Position numbers and translations under genes: made by a program | Assembly: GCA_009903905.1 (NCBI GenBank) | Contig: WYEI01000181.1 | Span: 1 to 6,867, forward strand | Direction: 5' to 3' | From: Pyrobaculum sp. | GTDB lineage: Archaea; Thermoproteota; Thermoprotei; Thermoproteales; Thermoproteaceae | Length of the DNA: 6,867 nt | Notes under the pieces: generated by a model | Seen by the model: the letters and a program-made list of their open reading frames with translations, nothing else | The model's database searches: none | What the model was told of the DNA's origin: nothing | Shown here: positions 1-6,316 of the stretch, in pieces | Numbering within the stretch: the first letter of the stretch is position 1 | How the letters are laid out: the number at the start of each line of letters is the position of its first letter

Positions 1-665
1 ATTAGCGACATGACGCTTCCGCTGAAGATGTCGCGGGCCTTGAAATACAGGTCCCAGACGTAGCTACCGAAGGTGTAGACCTTCCACGCCCCGAGGACAG
101 CCGGCATTATGACCTCGCCCATGGCGAAGAGGAAGACCAATATGAAGGCGGCGGCGACGCCCGGCATAGACAGCGGGAGCTCCACCCTGAGGAAGGCCTG
201 TAGCCTGGAGGCGCCGAGGACCCTCGCCGCGTTCACCGGGGACTCGCTGAGCTTCTCAATGGCGGCGTAGAGGGTGAGCAGGGCGTAGGGCAGGTACTCG
301 TACACCATGCCCAGCAACACCCCCGCGGCGGTGCCCCACAGCGCCAATCCGGTATACTCCTTAACTATGGCGAAGAGCACCAACAAGGAGTAGGCCTTCA
401 GCAGTGTCCCAACCCAGAGGGGGGCCGTGACCAGGGCGAACTCCAGCTCAGACCCCCACTTCGCTAGGTAATACGCGGCGGGGTACGCCACGGCGATAGA
501 CACCACTGCGGTGAGCGCCGCCAGGAGAAACGTGGTGGTCACCATGGATAACGACGGCATCTTGAGCTCGCCCCCGCCGGTTACGTAGTACCCCAGGGCG
601 AGAAACGGGATGTAAAACAGCAGTACGACGGAGGCGAAGGCGACTAGGGCGACCCTCCGGATCAT
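1..665 (-). CDS. ABC transporter permease, PotB/ThiP-like (partial, 3' end off the window)
   Basis: Inner-membrane subunit of a binding-protein-dependent ABC importer; it would form the channel that the neighbouring ATPase drives. I translated it by hand: the ATG at 665-663 opens a frame with no stop through position 1, giving 221 residues. Hydrophobic segments lie near residues 5-27, 41-64, 76-101, 111-134 and 168-190. The cytoplasmic EAA-type loop, which docks on the ATPase, is at about 145-169 (NAARVLGASRLQ...ELPLSMPG). Permeases of the spermidine/iron/thiamine type usually have about 270-290 residues and six helices, so the last helix is probably outside the window. The start overlaps the ATPase stop in an ATGA, implying one transcript and translational coupling. 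The family is clear; the substrate cannot be read from this sequence and no binding protein is visible. Confidence 0.88.
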   Translation of the reverse strand, partial: MIRRVALVAFASVVLLFYIPFLALGYYVTGGGELKMPSLSMVTTTFLLAALTAVVSIAVAYPAAYYLAKWGSELEFALVTAPLWVGTLLKAYSLLVLFAIVKEYTGLALWGTAAGVLLGMVYEYLPYALLTLYAAIEKLSESPVNAARVLGASRLQAFLRVELPLSMPGVAAAFILVFLFAMGEVIMPAVLGAWKVYTFGSYVWDLYFKARDIFSGSVMSL

Positions 666-1648
666 TCCTCCACGAAGTAGACGTCTTTTGCGTCGAAGCC
701 GAAGTCCACCACGTCTCCGACTGAGATGGGGGTCTCCAGGTCCACGTAGGACTTGAATATATGGCCGTTGCTCTGTATCTCCACCTTGAGGTAGTGCCAC
801 AGGAAGGTTACGTCGATCACCTGCCCCCTGAACTTATATGTGGGGTTGTTGCCGATGACCACATCCTCGGGCCGCACCACCGCGTAGCCGCCCCTCCCGG
901 CGCCTAGAAGCGAGGCAGGTATGATGTTGGCCTCGCCGAAGAACTCCGCCACGAACCTGTTCTTCGGCCTCTTATACAGCTCCACCGGCTTCCCCACCTG
1001 CACTATCTCCCCAGCCTTCATCAACGCCACCTTGTCCCCGATCTCCACCGCCTCAAACCTGTCGTGCGTCACGTAGATGAGGGTGAAGCCAAGCTTGTTG
1101 TGCAGGATCTTCAGCTCCTCCAGAAGCCTGTTCTTAATGTCGAGGTCTATGTGGCTGAAGGGCTCGTCGAGGAGGAGGACCTCCGGCTCCACCACCAGCG
1201 CCCTGGCGAGGGCAACCCTCTGTTGCTGGCCGCCGGAGAGCTGGTGCACCCGCCTGCTCATAAACTGCGCCGGGTCCAGCCGAACGAGCTCAAGAGCCCA
1301 CACAACCCTCTTCCTCACCTCCTCGTCGGGCAGATGCCTAAGCCTAAGCCCAAACGCCACGTTTTCAAAGACGTTTAGGTGGGGGAAAAGCGCGAGGTCT
1401 TGAAACAGCATCGAGATCTTCCGCCTGTCGGGTGGGAGGTAAGTCACGTCCTTCCCACCGATGTACACCCTGCCGCTCGCCACCGGCGTCAGCCCCGCGA
1501 CGGCCCTGAGCAATGTGGACTTCCCCGAGCCCGAGGGGCCGAGGAGGACAAGCCCCTCGCCGGCCTCCACGTGGAGGTTTATGTTTTTCAACGCTAAAAA
1601 ATCGCCGTATTTCACCGCGACGTCTTTAAGCTCCACCGAAAGCCCCAC
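662..1648 (-). CDS. ABC transporter ATP-binding protein, MalK/PotA/FbpC class
   Basis: Cytoplasmic ATPase that powers an ABC importer. In the 328 residues the full motif set is present: Walker A GPSGSGKST at 37-45, Q-loop glutamine at 83 (LFQDLALFPH), signature LSGGQ at 137-141, Walker B LLLDEP at 158-163 and the H-loop histidine at 195 (VTHD). Residues from about 240 to the end form a TOBE-like regulatory domain containing VRPEDV, typical of importers for polyamines, iron, sulfate/molybdate or sugars. The start is GTG at 1648; it is supported by a TATA-like box 27 bases upstream, which fits a leaderless transcript. The stop overlaps the permease ATG by four bases. Transport substrate is unknown: the domain layout alone does not separate the polyamine, iron and thiamine subfamilies. 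Confidence 0.93.
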   Translation of the reverse strand: MGLSVELKDVAVKYGDFLALKNINLHVEAGEGLVLLGPSGSGKSTLLRAVAGLTPVASGRVYIGGKDVTYLPPDRRKISMLFQDLALFPHLNVFENVAFGLRLRHLPDEEVRKRVVWALELVRLDPAQFMSRRVHQLSGGQQQRVALARALVVEPEVLLLDEPFSHIDLDIKNRLLEELKILHNKLGFTLIYVTHDRFEAVEIGDKVALMKAGEIVQVGKPVELYKRPKNRFVAEFFGEANIIPASLLGAGRGGYAVVRPEDVVIGNNPTYKFRGQVIDVTFLWHYLKVEIQSNGHIFKSYVDLETPISVGDVVDFGFDAKDVYFVEE

Positions 1649-1665
1649 GCACCCCCCAAATATAC

Positions 1666-1677
1666 AGTATAAAAACT
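1666..1677 (-). promoter_or_regulatory. Archaeal TATA-type promoter of the ABC operon
   Basis: On the minus strand the sequence AGTTTTTATACT lies in an AT-rich stretch, with its first T of the TTTTTATA core 27 bases before the GTG start at 1648. In crenarchaea this spacing places the transcription start at or next to the start codon. The same 12-mer occurs at the same spacing before lysW. Inferred from position and composition only. Confidence 0.6.
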
Positions 1678-1729
1678 AAATTCCGGTAATACCTCTCCCC
1701 GCCGCAACTTACAAGTTTAGTCAAAACTG

Positions 1730-1737
1730 TTATAAAG
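1730..1737 (+). promoter_or_regulatory. TATA-like box for the DUF998-like gene
   Basis: TTATAAAG begins 27 bases before the ATG at 1757, preceded by an A-rich stretch that could serve as a TFB recognition element. The spacing predicts a leaderless or nearly leaderless transcript covering this gene and the overlapping small gene downstream. Confidence 0.6.
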
Positions 1738-1756
1738 ATCTTGAAAAAGCAATGCT

Positions 1757-2302
1757 ATGAACTGGGGAAGACTCCTTCTAGTAATTGGTTCACTGCAGTT
1801 TATAATTGCAATGCTCGTGGCGGAGCAACTATATCCAGGCTACAACCCGCTACATAACTACATAAGCGACCTAGGCGCCTTGAGGGCCCCGACCTCCACG
1901 CTGTTTAACACAAGCGTCTTCCTACTCGGCCTCCTGGGCCTGGCCGCCGCATATCTCCTAAGGGCTGAGCTGGGCCGGCTGGGGGCGGCCCTCCTCGCCG
2001 TGGCTGCAGTCGGCGCCATGGGGGTCGGGATATTTCCCGAGGACTACGGGGCGCCGCATGGGATCTCGGCGCTCGTAACGTTCCTCTTCGGCGGAATTGC
2101 CGTGATGATAATGGGTGCTAGGAGGGGCGGGGTGTATAAGCCCCTTGGCATCGCCATGGGGGTCACCGCATTGGCGGCTTTGGCGCTTTTTGTGCCCAGG
2201 GTACAGACGCCGCTGGGCATCGGCGGGGTGGAGAGGCTAATCGCGTACCCAATCCTTATATTCTTCATACTCTACGGCTTAAGTGGCAAAAAAGCTGGTT
2301 AA
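1757..2302 (+). CDS. DUF998-like integral membrane protein, six predicted helices
   Basis: A 181-residue, very hydrophobic protein with membrane segments at about 5-22, 49-68, 73-92, 101-120, 127-146 and 158-176. The loop YNPLHNYISDLGA (29-41), the segment FPEDYGAPHG (93-102) and the GGVERLIAYP stretch (156-165) match the pattern I know for the DUF998 family, whose function is not established. There is no obvious catalytic motif, although the conserved charged and polar residues near the membrane face (D38, E95, H101, E159, R160) could form a site. The ATG at 1757 is chosen because a TATA-like box lies 27 bases upstream. It overlaps the next gene by 20 bases. Family assignment is from motif memory, not a search. 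Confidence 0.8.
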   Translation: MNWGRLLLVIGSLQFIIAMLVAEQLYPGYNPLHNYISDLGALRAPTSTLFNTSVFLLGLLGLAAAYLLRAELGRLGAALLAVAAVGAMGVGIFPEDYGAPHGISALVTFLFGGIAVMIMGARRGGVYKPLGIAMGVTALAALALFVPRVQTPLGIGGVERLIAYPILIFFILYGLSGKKAG

Positions 2303-2573
2303 GGTCGTCGCGGCGATTCCTCAGGGCCACCGCCACCTGAGGATGGCCCTCTTTTTTGACGACGGGGAAGTGGTGGTGCTGACGGAGGCGCTTGCCGCCG
2401 GCCTGGCCCGCGCCTACATAGACGTGGCGGCGCACCCCACGAGGAGGGGAGTCGTTCTCTGCGTACAAGAGATACAGGGCAAGCCTGGCTACGCCAAGTC
2501 GCAATTAATCGAGTGCGGAGACGAGGAAGAGGCGGCAAAAGAGATAGAAAACCTCCTAAAGCCCGCCGACTAG
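2283..2573 (+). CDS. Hypothetical 96-residue protein
   Basis: I do not recognise this protein. It starts with GTG at 2283, overlapping the last 20 bases of the membrane-protein gene in another frame; no other ATG/GTG/TTG start is near, and the next methionine (residue 21) would cut off the first strand. The sequence suggests a small soluble alpha/beta fold: a basic N-terminus, beta-like stretches at about 6-12, 21-26, 29-33 and 56-63, and a charged C-terminal helix (80-92, rich in E and K). Two cysteines (60 and 78) are present but no metal-binding pair. No transmembrane segment or signal peptide. Overlap suggests co-translation with the membrane protein. Its coding status rests on frame length, sensible amino-acid composition and exact packing against argH. 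Confidence 0.68.
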   Translation: MAKKLVKVVAAIPQGHRHLRMALFFDDGEVVVLTEALAAGLARAYIDVAAHPTRRGVVLCVQEIQGKPGYAKSQLIECGDEEEAAKEIENLLKPAD

Positions 2574-3859
2574 AGAATCGGAGGCCTGCAGAACACAAGC
2601 CGCGCAGAGGCCGTCTTTTTCACCTCTTCCGGATTAGCAGAGCCCGCAGTAGGCCTCCGCAGTGCTTGTTCTACGTTTAGCAACTGGGCGGCCCCTCTCT
2701 TTATCTGCTCAGCCACCTGGAAGTAGGCAGTGCGGAAGGGAGTCCCCCCAAGCGCGATGGCCTCCGCGGTGTCTGACGACGTAGCGTAGTACCTCTCGGC
2801 GTCTTGTCTAGACTTGGCGCAGTTGAACTTCATCTTTTCCAGAAAGTCGGTAAACACCTCGAGTCCCTCCTCTGCAATTCTCAAAACAGCCCAGAGATGC
2901 CGCGTGGCCTCCTGGAGGTCGAGGCTGTAGCCCATGCCTATCTTCGCCGCCACGGCGTGCAACGCCACGAGGTGCCCCAGCGCCTCCGAAGCCCTAGCCC
3001 TAAACACCTCAAGCGTTACGAGGTTGCGTTTATGCGGCATGATGCTACTCGTCGAGACGTGGTCGTCTGGCGCCTCCACATACCCCACCAGGTGGCTGTT
3101 CCACCTTATGAAGTCGTCCACGGCCCGCGACAACTCGGCCAGGAAGGAGACCACGACGGAGGCCAGAGTCAACGCGAAGAGCCTCCCCCCAGAGGCGTAA
3201 AGGGCGTTCTCCACCACGTCCTCGAAGCCAGCCAGCTTCGCAAGCCTCCGCCGGTCGATGGGAGTCTGGACTCCGCCCGCAGGCCCTGCGCCGAGGGGAG
3301 AACGTTTCAGCAAATCCTCCACGGCCTTAAGCACGTGGAGGAACTCGGCCGTAGCCTCGTCCACCGCCAGTAGGTAGTGGCCGAAGGTTATGACCTGCGC
3401 GGGCTGGAAATGGGTGAAGCTGGGCATGACGCAGTCCGCGTACTCCAAAGCCCTCTTCGCCAAGACGCATCTAAGCCTCTCCGCGGCCCGCCGCAATTTC
3501 CCAACACGCCGGAGAGCCGCCAGCCTAATCGCGGCGGCGACGTGGTCGTTACGCGACCTCCCAAGCCCAACCCAGCCCCCGACCTCCTCCCCCAGTCTGT
3601 CTATAAGCCACTTCTCCAACGCCTCGTGCACGTCTTCAAACCCGCCTTTGACGAGTTCGGCGGGGTCCACCTCTTTAAGCGCTTTAAGGATCGCCTCAGC
3701 CGCATCCTGCGGCACGGCGCCTACCTCGGCGAGGTGTTTCACATGCGCCTCCATCACCTTCACCACCTCCTCGGCGATCTCCACGTCGTCTTGAAGGCTG
3801 GACGTGTACCGCCTCACCAGCTCCCCGCCTCCGCCTATCCAAGAACGGTAGAAGCCCAT
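2570..3859 (-). CDS. argH: Argininosuccinate lyase
   Basis: Cytoplasmic enzyme of the last arginine step: argininosuccinate to arginine plus fumarate. It is a member of the fumarase/aspartase superfamily, normally a homotetramer. At 429 residues it is a little shorter than the usual 450-470. Visible motifs are EDVHEALE (75-82), GRSRND (100-105), the substrate-binding Thr-His of FTHFQPAQ (148-155), and the mobile catalytic loop SSIMPHKRN (271-279) with the serine pair at 271-272. The C-terminal GSANPEEV (406-413) matches the usual end region. The loop reads MPHKRN where bacterial enzymes usually have MPQKKN, and a histidine follows GRSRND in place of the common glutamine. The ATG at 3859 lies six bases after the stop of the zinc-ribbon gene, so the two are probably co-transcribed. 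Its stop shares a CTAG with the convergent plus-strand gene. Confidence 0.95.
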   Translation of the reverse strand: MGFYRSWIGGGGELVRRYTSSLQDDVEIAEEVVKVMEAHVKHLAEVGAVPQDAAEAILKALKEVDPAELVKGGFEDVHEALEKWLIDRLGEEVGGWVGLGRSRNDHVAAAIRLAALRRVGKLRRAAERLRCVLAKRALEYADCVMPSFTHFQPAQVITFGHYLLAVDEATAEFLHVLKAVEDLLKRSPLGAGPAGGVQTPIDRRRLAKLAGFEDVVENALYASGGRLFALTLASVVVSFLAELSRAVDDFIRWNSHLVGYVEAPDDHVSTSSIMPHKRNLVTLEVFRARASEALGHLVALHAVAAKIGMGYSLDLQEATRHLWAVLRIAEEGLEVFTDFLEKMKFNCAKSRQDAERYYATSSDTAEAIALGGTPFRTAYFQVAEQIKRGAAQLLNVEQALRRPTAGSANPEEVKKTASARLVFCRPPIL

Positions 3860-3865
3860 CGACCT

Positions 3866-4021
3866 TTACGTGATTTCTATTCTTTCTGTTAAAAGCTCTG
3901 TGCCGCATCTCGGGCAGCAGTAAGTAATTACGACGTACCGCCTAGTTTGATTCTTGCGGTTGCACTCCACGGGTTTCACTGGCCTCTTGCAGTTGGGACA
4001 CACCACGGTTCGTTGCCCCAT
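3866..4021 (-). CDS. Small four-cysteine zinc-ribbon protein between argG and argH
   Basis: A 51-residue reading frame that I translated by hand: ATG at 4021-4019, TAA at 3868-3866. It carries CPNC at 8-11 and CPRC at 36-39, with two further cysteines at 20 and 35. Paired CPxC knuckles 24 residues apart are typical of a zinc-ribbon fold. The middle is basic (KNQTRR, 23-28) and could contact nucleic acid. A TATA-like box lies at the expected distance upstream and argH begins six bases downstream, so it appears to be the first gene of the argH transcript. It differs from LysW in lacking the acidic C-terminal tail ending in Glu (it ends EIT), so it is unlikely to be an amino-acid carrier. Possible roles are a small regulator or a ribbon protein with an unrelated housekeeping task; the function is unknown. 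Confidence 0.8.
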   Translation of the reverse strand: MGQRTVVCPNCKRPVKPVECNRKNQTRRYVVITYCCPRCGTELLTERIEIT

Positions 4022-4038
4022 CGCCTGCTAGAAAAATG

Positions 4039-4050
4039 TATATTATAAAA
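4039..4050 (-). promoter_or_regulatory. TATA-like promoter for the zinc-ribbon/argH unit
   Basis: On the minus strand TTTTATAATATA lies in the 49-base gap after argG, with TTATAA beginning 27 bases before the ATG at 4021. This predicts a nearly leaderless transcript for the zinc-ribbon gene and argH, separate from or in addition to read-through from argG. The gap also holds a second TATA-like string (CTATATAAG) just after the argG stop. Confidence 0.55.
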
Positions 4051-4070
4051 CCCTTACCCACTTATATAGA

Positions 4071-5276
4071 CTATAAATTGTTGCCCTTACGGCGGCGGAG
4101 AGCAGTGAGGGAATGTAGACTCCACATTTCGATAAAGCCTCTCGCCTCCTCGTCGGTGGGATACCACCCTGCGCTGTAGTCGGCCAGCTCCTTGCTGTAG
4201 CCCCCGAAGGGCGACTCGCGGCCTACTACCCACAGGTTGCCGCGGTAGAGCTTAACCCTCACCTCGCCGGTGGCCCATCTCTCCATCTCCTCTGCCGCCT
4301 TCTCCAGCGCAACCCTCAGCGGCTCCACCCACAGCCCTTGATACACAAGGTCGGCCCACTGCGGGTCGAGGACGTGGTGCTTGAACCTAAGCTCGCGCGG
4401 GGTCAGGACAAGCTTCTCCAGATCACGGTGGGCGTGGTAGAGAATTACGGCTGCCGGCGCCTCGTACACCTCCCGGCTCTTGAACCCGACGAGTCTATTC
4501 TCTATGTGGTCAACGCGGCCCACCCCGTTTACGCCGCCTATATGGTTCAGCGTCGCCACCAGCAAGGCGAGGTCCATCTTCTCGCCGTTGAGAGACGCCG
4601 GTAGGCCCCTCTCGAACCCTATCGTTAGGTAGGTGGGCTCCGCCGGGGCCTTCTCCGGCGTGACGGTCCACTTAAAGGCGTCCTCCGGCGGCTCCGCCAT
4701 GGGGTCGTCCAGAGGACCGCCCTCGATGGATCTAGACCACAAGTTGTCGTCTATGCTGTATCTCTTGTGTTCTTCGCCTATGGGGAGGCCGTGGCGGCGG
4801 GCGTACTCGACCTCCTCCGACCTGGTCATGCCCCATATCCTCGCTGGGGCGATGATTTTTAGGTCAGGCGCCAGCGCCTTGACGGTAACGTCGAACCTCA
4901 CCTGGTCGTTGCCCTTAGACGTGGAGCCGTGCGCCACGGCATCAGCGCCGACACGCCGCGCCACCTCCACCACCTTCTCTGCAATAAGCGGCCTAGCCAA
5001 GGCGGTGCCGAGGGGATAAAGCCCCTCGTACATGCCGTTCATCAAGACGGCGCGGGATATGTAAACATCGGCGAACTCCCGCTTGGCGTCTACATAGAAG
5101 TGCTGGGCGGCCCCCGCCTTGTAGGCCCTCTCCTCCACCTTGGAGAAGTCCTCCTCCTGCCCGACGTCTACCGTGACGGTGTAGACCTCCGCGCCGAACT
5201 TCTCGGTGAGCCACTTAACGGCTACTGTCGTGTCTAAACCGCCTGAGTAGGCGAGGGCGATCTTGCTCGCCCCGAT
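4071..5276 (-). CDS. argG: Argininosuccinate synthase (start codon uncertain)
   Basis: Cytoplasmic enzyme that joins citrulline and aspartate using ATP to give argininosuccinate, the substrate of ArgH. Counting from the codon after the lysW stop gives 401 residues, the normal family length of about 400. The N-terminal ATP-pyrophosphatase loop YSGGLDTT is at 10-17. Further conserved stretches are [10 protein letters not shown] (87-96) and [14 protein letters not shown] (115-128), with [11 protein letters not shown] following. The frame follows lysW in the same phase after a single TAA and contains no ATG, GTG or TTG before the ATP loop; the codon at 5276-5274 is ATC. The first accepted start, GTG at 5138, would delete the ATP site and cannot be the real one. 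An ATG at 5287-5285 in another frame, after a GGAGG, would connect only with a one-base shift. It is likely co-transcribed with lysW. Product certain, exact 5' end open. Confidence 0.9.
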   Translation of the reverse strand: MGASKIALAYSGGLDTTVAVKWLTEKFGAEVYTVTVDVGQEEDFSKVEERAYKAGAAQHFYVDAKREFADVYISRAVLMNGMYEGLYPLGTALARPLIAEKVVEVARRVGADAVAHGSTSKGNDQVRFDVTVKALAPDLKIIAPARIWGMTRSEEVEYARRHGLPIGEEHKRYSIDDNLWSRSIEGGPLDDPMAEPPEDAFKWTVTPEKAPAEPTYLTIGFERGLPASLNGEKMDLALLVATLNHIGGVNGVGRVDHIENRLVGFKSREVYEAPAAVILYHAHRDLEKLVLTPRELRFKHHVLDPQWADLVYQGLWVEPLRVALEKAAEEMERWATGEVRVKLYRGNLWVVGRESPFGGYSKELADYSAGWYPTDEEARGFIEMWSLHSLTALRRRKGNNL

Positions 5277-5462
5277 TTACTCGCCATAGTCCTCCACGTC
5301 GCCCTTGAACTCCTCAAGCGTCGCGGACCCTCCCTTAAGCCTCACTATATACCTGGCGCCGCAGGTGGGACAGCTGGCGATTTCCCCGTCCATGACGTCT
5401 TCAGGCAGTTCAAACTCTGTTCCGCACACCTTACACTGCACCACCAGTTTTTGTGTTGCCAT
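5277..5462 (-). CDS. lysW: LysW amino-group carrier protein
   Basis: A 61-residue acidic carrier protein. In the LysW pathway the gamma-carboxyl group of the C-terminal glutamate is joined to the amino group of alpha-aminoadipate (lysine synthesis) or glutamate (arginine synthesis), and the carrier presents the intermediates to LysZ, LysY and the later enzymes. The zinc-binding cysteines are C10/C13 and C31/C34 (CKVC and CPTC). The tail EDYGE (57-61) is the archaeal form of the EDWGE signature known from Thermus, with the essential Glu as the very last residue. The ATG at 5462 is supported by a TATA-like box 27 bases upstream. argG follows immediately in the same frame, and argG/argH nearby suggest the arginine role. 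Length and all motifs are normal for the family. Confidence 0.95.
   Translation of the reverse strand: MATQKLVVQCKVCGTEFELPEDVMDGEIASCPTCGARYIVRLKGGSATLEEFKGDVEDYGE
5291..5297 (-). promoter_or_regulatory. Possible internal ribosome binding site before argG
   Basis: On the minus strand GTGGAGG (5297-5291), inside the last codons of lysW, is complementary to the archaeal 16S rRNA end. It lies only 3 bases before an out-of-frame ATG (5287-5285) and 14 bases before the ATC codon at 5276. Because it also encodes part of the LysW tail, it may be coincidental; it matters because it bears on which argG start is used. Confidence 0.35.
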
Positions 5463-5530
5463 ATGGGAGAGACCTAACTAGTATAAAAACTTTTTCCCAC
5501 TAATACTTCTTTATAAACATTTACGATGAA
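5463..5530. other. lysZ-lysW intergenic spacer
   Basis: 68 AT-rich bases between the lysZ stop and the lysW start, unlike the four-base overlap between lysY and lysZ. It contains the lysW TATA-like box and a second TATA-like string (TTTATAAA, near 5509-5518). No clear hairpin terminator was seen; T-rich runs on the minus strand could end the lysZ transcript, as archaeal termination often needs only these. Confidence 0.5.
5480..5491 (-). promoter_or_regulatory. TATA-type promoter of lysW-argG
   Basis: AGTTTTTATACT on the minus strand, with the TTTTTATA core beginning 27 bases before the lysW ATG and an AAAAA stretch upstream that fits a TFB recognition element. It predicts a leaderless lysW-argG transcript that allows more carrier than LysZ/LysY to be made. 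The 12-mer is identical to the one before the ABC ATPase. Confidence 0.6.
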
Positions 5531-6316
5531 CTATATGTTTTTTACTATATGAGTTCCAGCCCCGTTAAGCGCCGCGTCTATGGGCGACTCCGCGAGGCCG
5601 TTTGCAATCACCACCTCCACGCCGAGCTTAGCCGCCTCAGCCGCCATGAGAAGCTTCCTCTTCATGCCTCCCCTCACCTCCTCGCTCCTCGAGAGAGCCT
5701 CCGCCTCCTCCGCCGTGAGCCGCGGCACCACCCGCCCGCCAATCAACACGCCGTCTACGTCGCTCAGCAGAAGCAACCTCTCCGCCCCAACCCTCTTGGC
5801 CACGTCGAAGGCCAGCTGATCCCCGTCTACGTTTAGAAGCTCGCCGCGTTCAGACACGGCGATGGGGGCAACCACCTTGAGAGGCGGCGGCTTCAGCTTC
5901 TCCGCGGCCACGTCGGTAATCCTCCCCACGTACCCCCCGTCCACCACCCTCTGCCTCCCCCTCTCGTCCACCACCAGCACCTTCTCCTTGCGCTTAGCCC
6001 TCACCACGCCGATGTCTGCGCCGGTGAGCCCCAGCGCCTCTACCCCCAGGGCGTGGAGCGCCGATACGATCTGTTTGTTGATCCATGACATGGCCATGAC
6101 GAATACCTTAAGCGTCTCCCAGTCCGTGTAGCGGCTCACGACGCCGCCTGGGTGGGTGAGGAACCTCGGCTCCACCCCCATGCGTTTAAGTAGCTCGTTG
6201 ACTAAGCAACCGCCGCCGTGTACCACCACGGATCTGTCTGCGTATTTCGGCAGGTTCTGAACCACCTTCGTCAAGTCCTTGCAAGCCACCGAGCCGCCGA
6301 TTTTTATGACGATCAT
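5531..6316 (-). CDS. lysZ: [LysW]-aminoadipate / [LysW]-glutamate kinase
   Basis: Amino-acid kinase family enzyme, 261 residues, that phosphorylates the free carboxylate of alpha-aminoadipate or glutamate bound to LysW. The N-terminal KIGGS (5-9) and HGGG (33-36) are the nucleotide/phosphate-binding loops of the ArgB-like family. SRYTD (61-65) is in the position where ordinary acetylglutamate kinases have RVTD, a feature I associate with LysZ proteins. [10 protein letters not shown] (in the C-terminal ATP domain) and the GGMKRKL stretch are also conserved. The ATG at 6316 overlaps the lysY stop in an ATGA, so both are translated from one message. Whether the enzyme prefers the lysine or the arginine intermediate cannot be decided from these motifs; some archaeal LysZ proteins handle both. 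Confidence 0.93.
   Translation of the reverse strand: MIVIKIGGSVACKDLTKVVQNLPKYADRSVVVHGGGCLVNELLKRMGVEPRFLTHPGGVVSRYTDWETLKVFVMAMSWINKQIVSALHALGVEALGLTGADIGVVRAKRKEKVLVVDERGRQRVVDGGYVGRITDVAAEKLKPPPLKVVAPIAVSERGELLNVDGDQLAFDVAKRVGAERLLLLSDVDGVLIGGRVVPRLTAEEAEALSRSEEVRGGMKRKLLMAAEAAKLGVEVVIANGLAESPIDAALNGAGTHIVKNI

Larger units (their letters stand above)
1649..1756. other. Divergent intergenic promoter region
   Basis: 108 bases between the divergent ABC ATPase and the DUF998-like gene. It is clearly more AT-rich than the flanking genes and holds one TATA-like box for each direction. I saw no convincing inverted repeat that would act as an operator, and no RNA gene. Confidence 0.6.

Noticed and set aside
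1649..1756. Operator or riboswitch in the divergent region
   Set aside because: No clear inverted repeat or structured leader; the space is accounted for by two promoters with leaderless transcripts.
1752..1760. Two-codon upstream frame ATG CTA TGA ending on the DUF998 start
   Set aside because: Too short to judge; the TATA spacing predicts a transcript starting at or near the ATG at 1757, which would leave it out.
2102..2111. GTGATGATAA as a C box of a C/D-box guide RNA
   Set aside because: It lies inside a conserved coding region and I could not find matching D, C' and D' boxes at suitable spacing.
2804..3892. Long plus-strand reading frames opposite argH
   Set aside because: They are antisense to a gene with complete family motifs, have arginine/histidine/proline-rich composition typical of GC-rich shadows, and lack promoters.
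4071..5138. argG starting at GTG 5138 (355 residues)
   Set aside because: This removes the [11 protein letters not shown]-binding loop, which is intact in the same frame upstream; the codon is an internal valine.
4338..5237. Plus-strand frames opposite argG
   Set aside because: Same reason: low-complexity composition and full overlap with a conserved enzyme on the other strand.
4071..5462. LysW-ArgG fusion by stop-codon read-through
   Set aside because: LysW works through a free C-terminal glutamate, so a fusion would disable the carrier. It could at most be a minor product; no read-through signal is visible.
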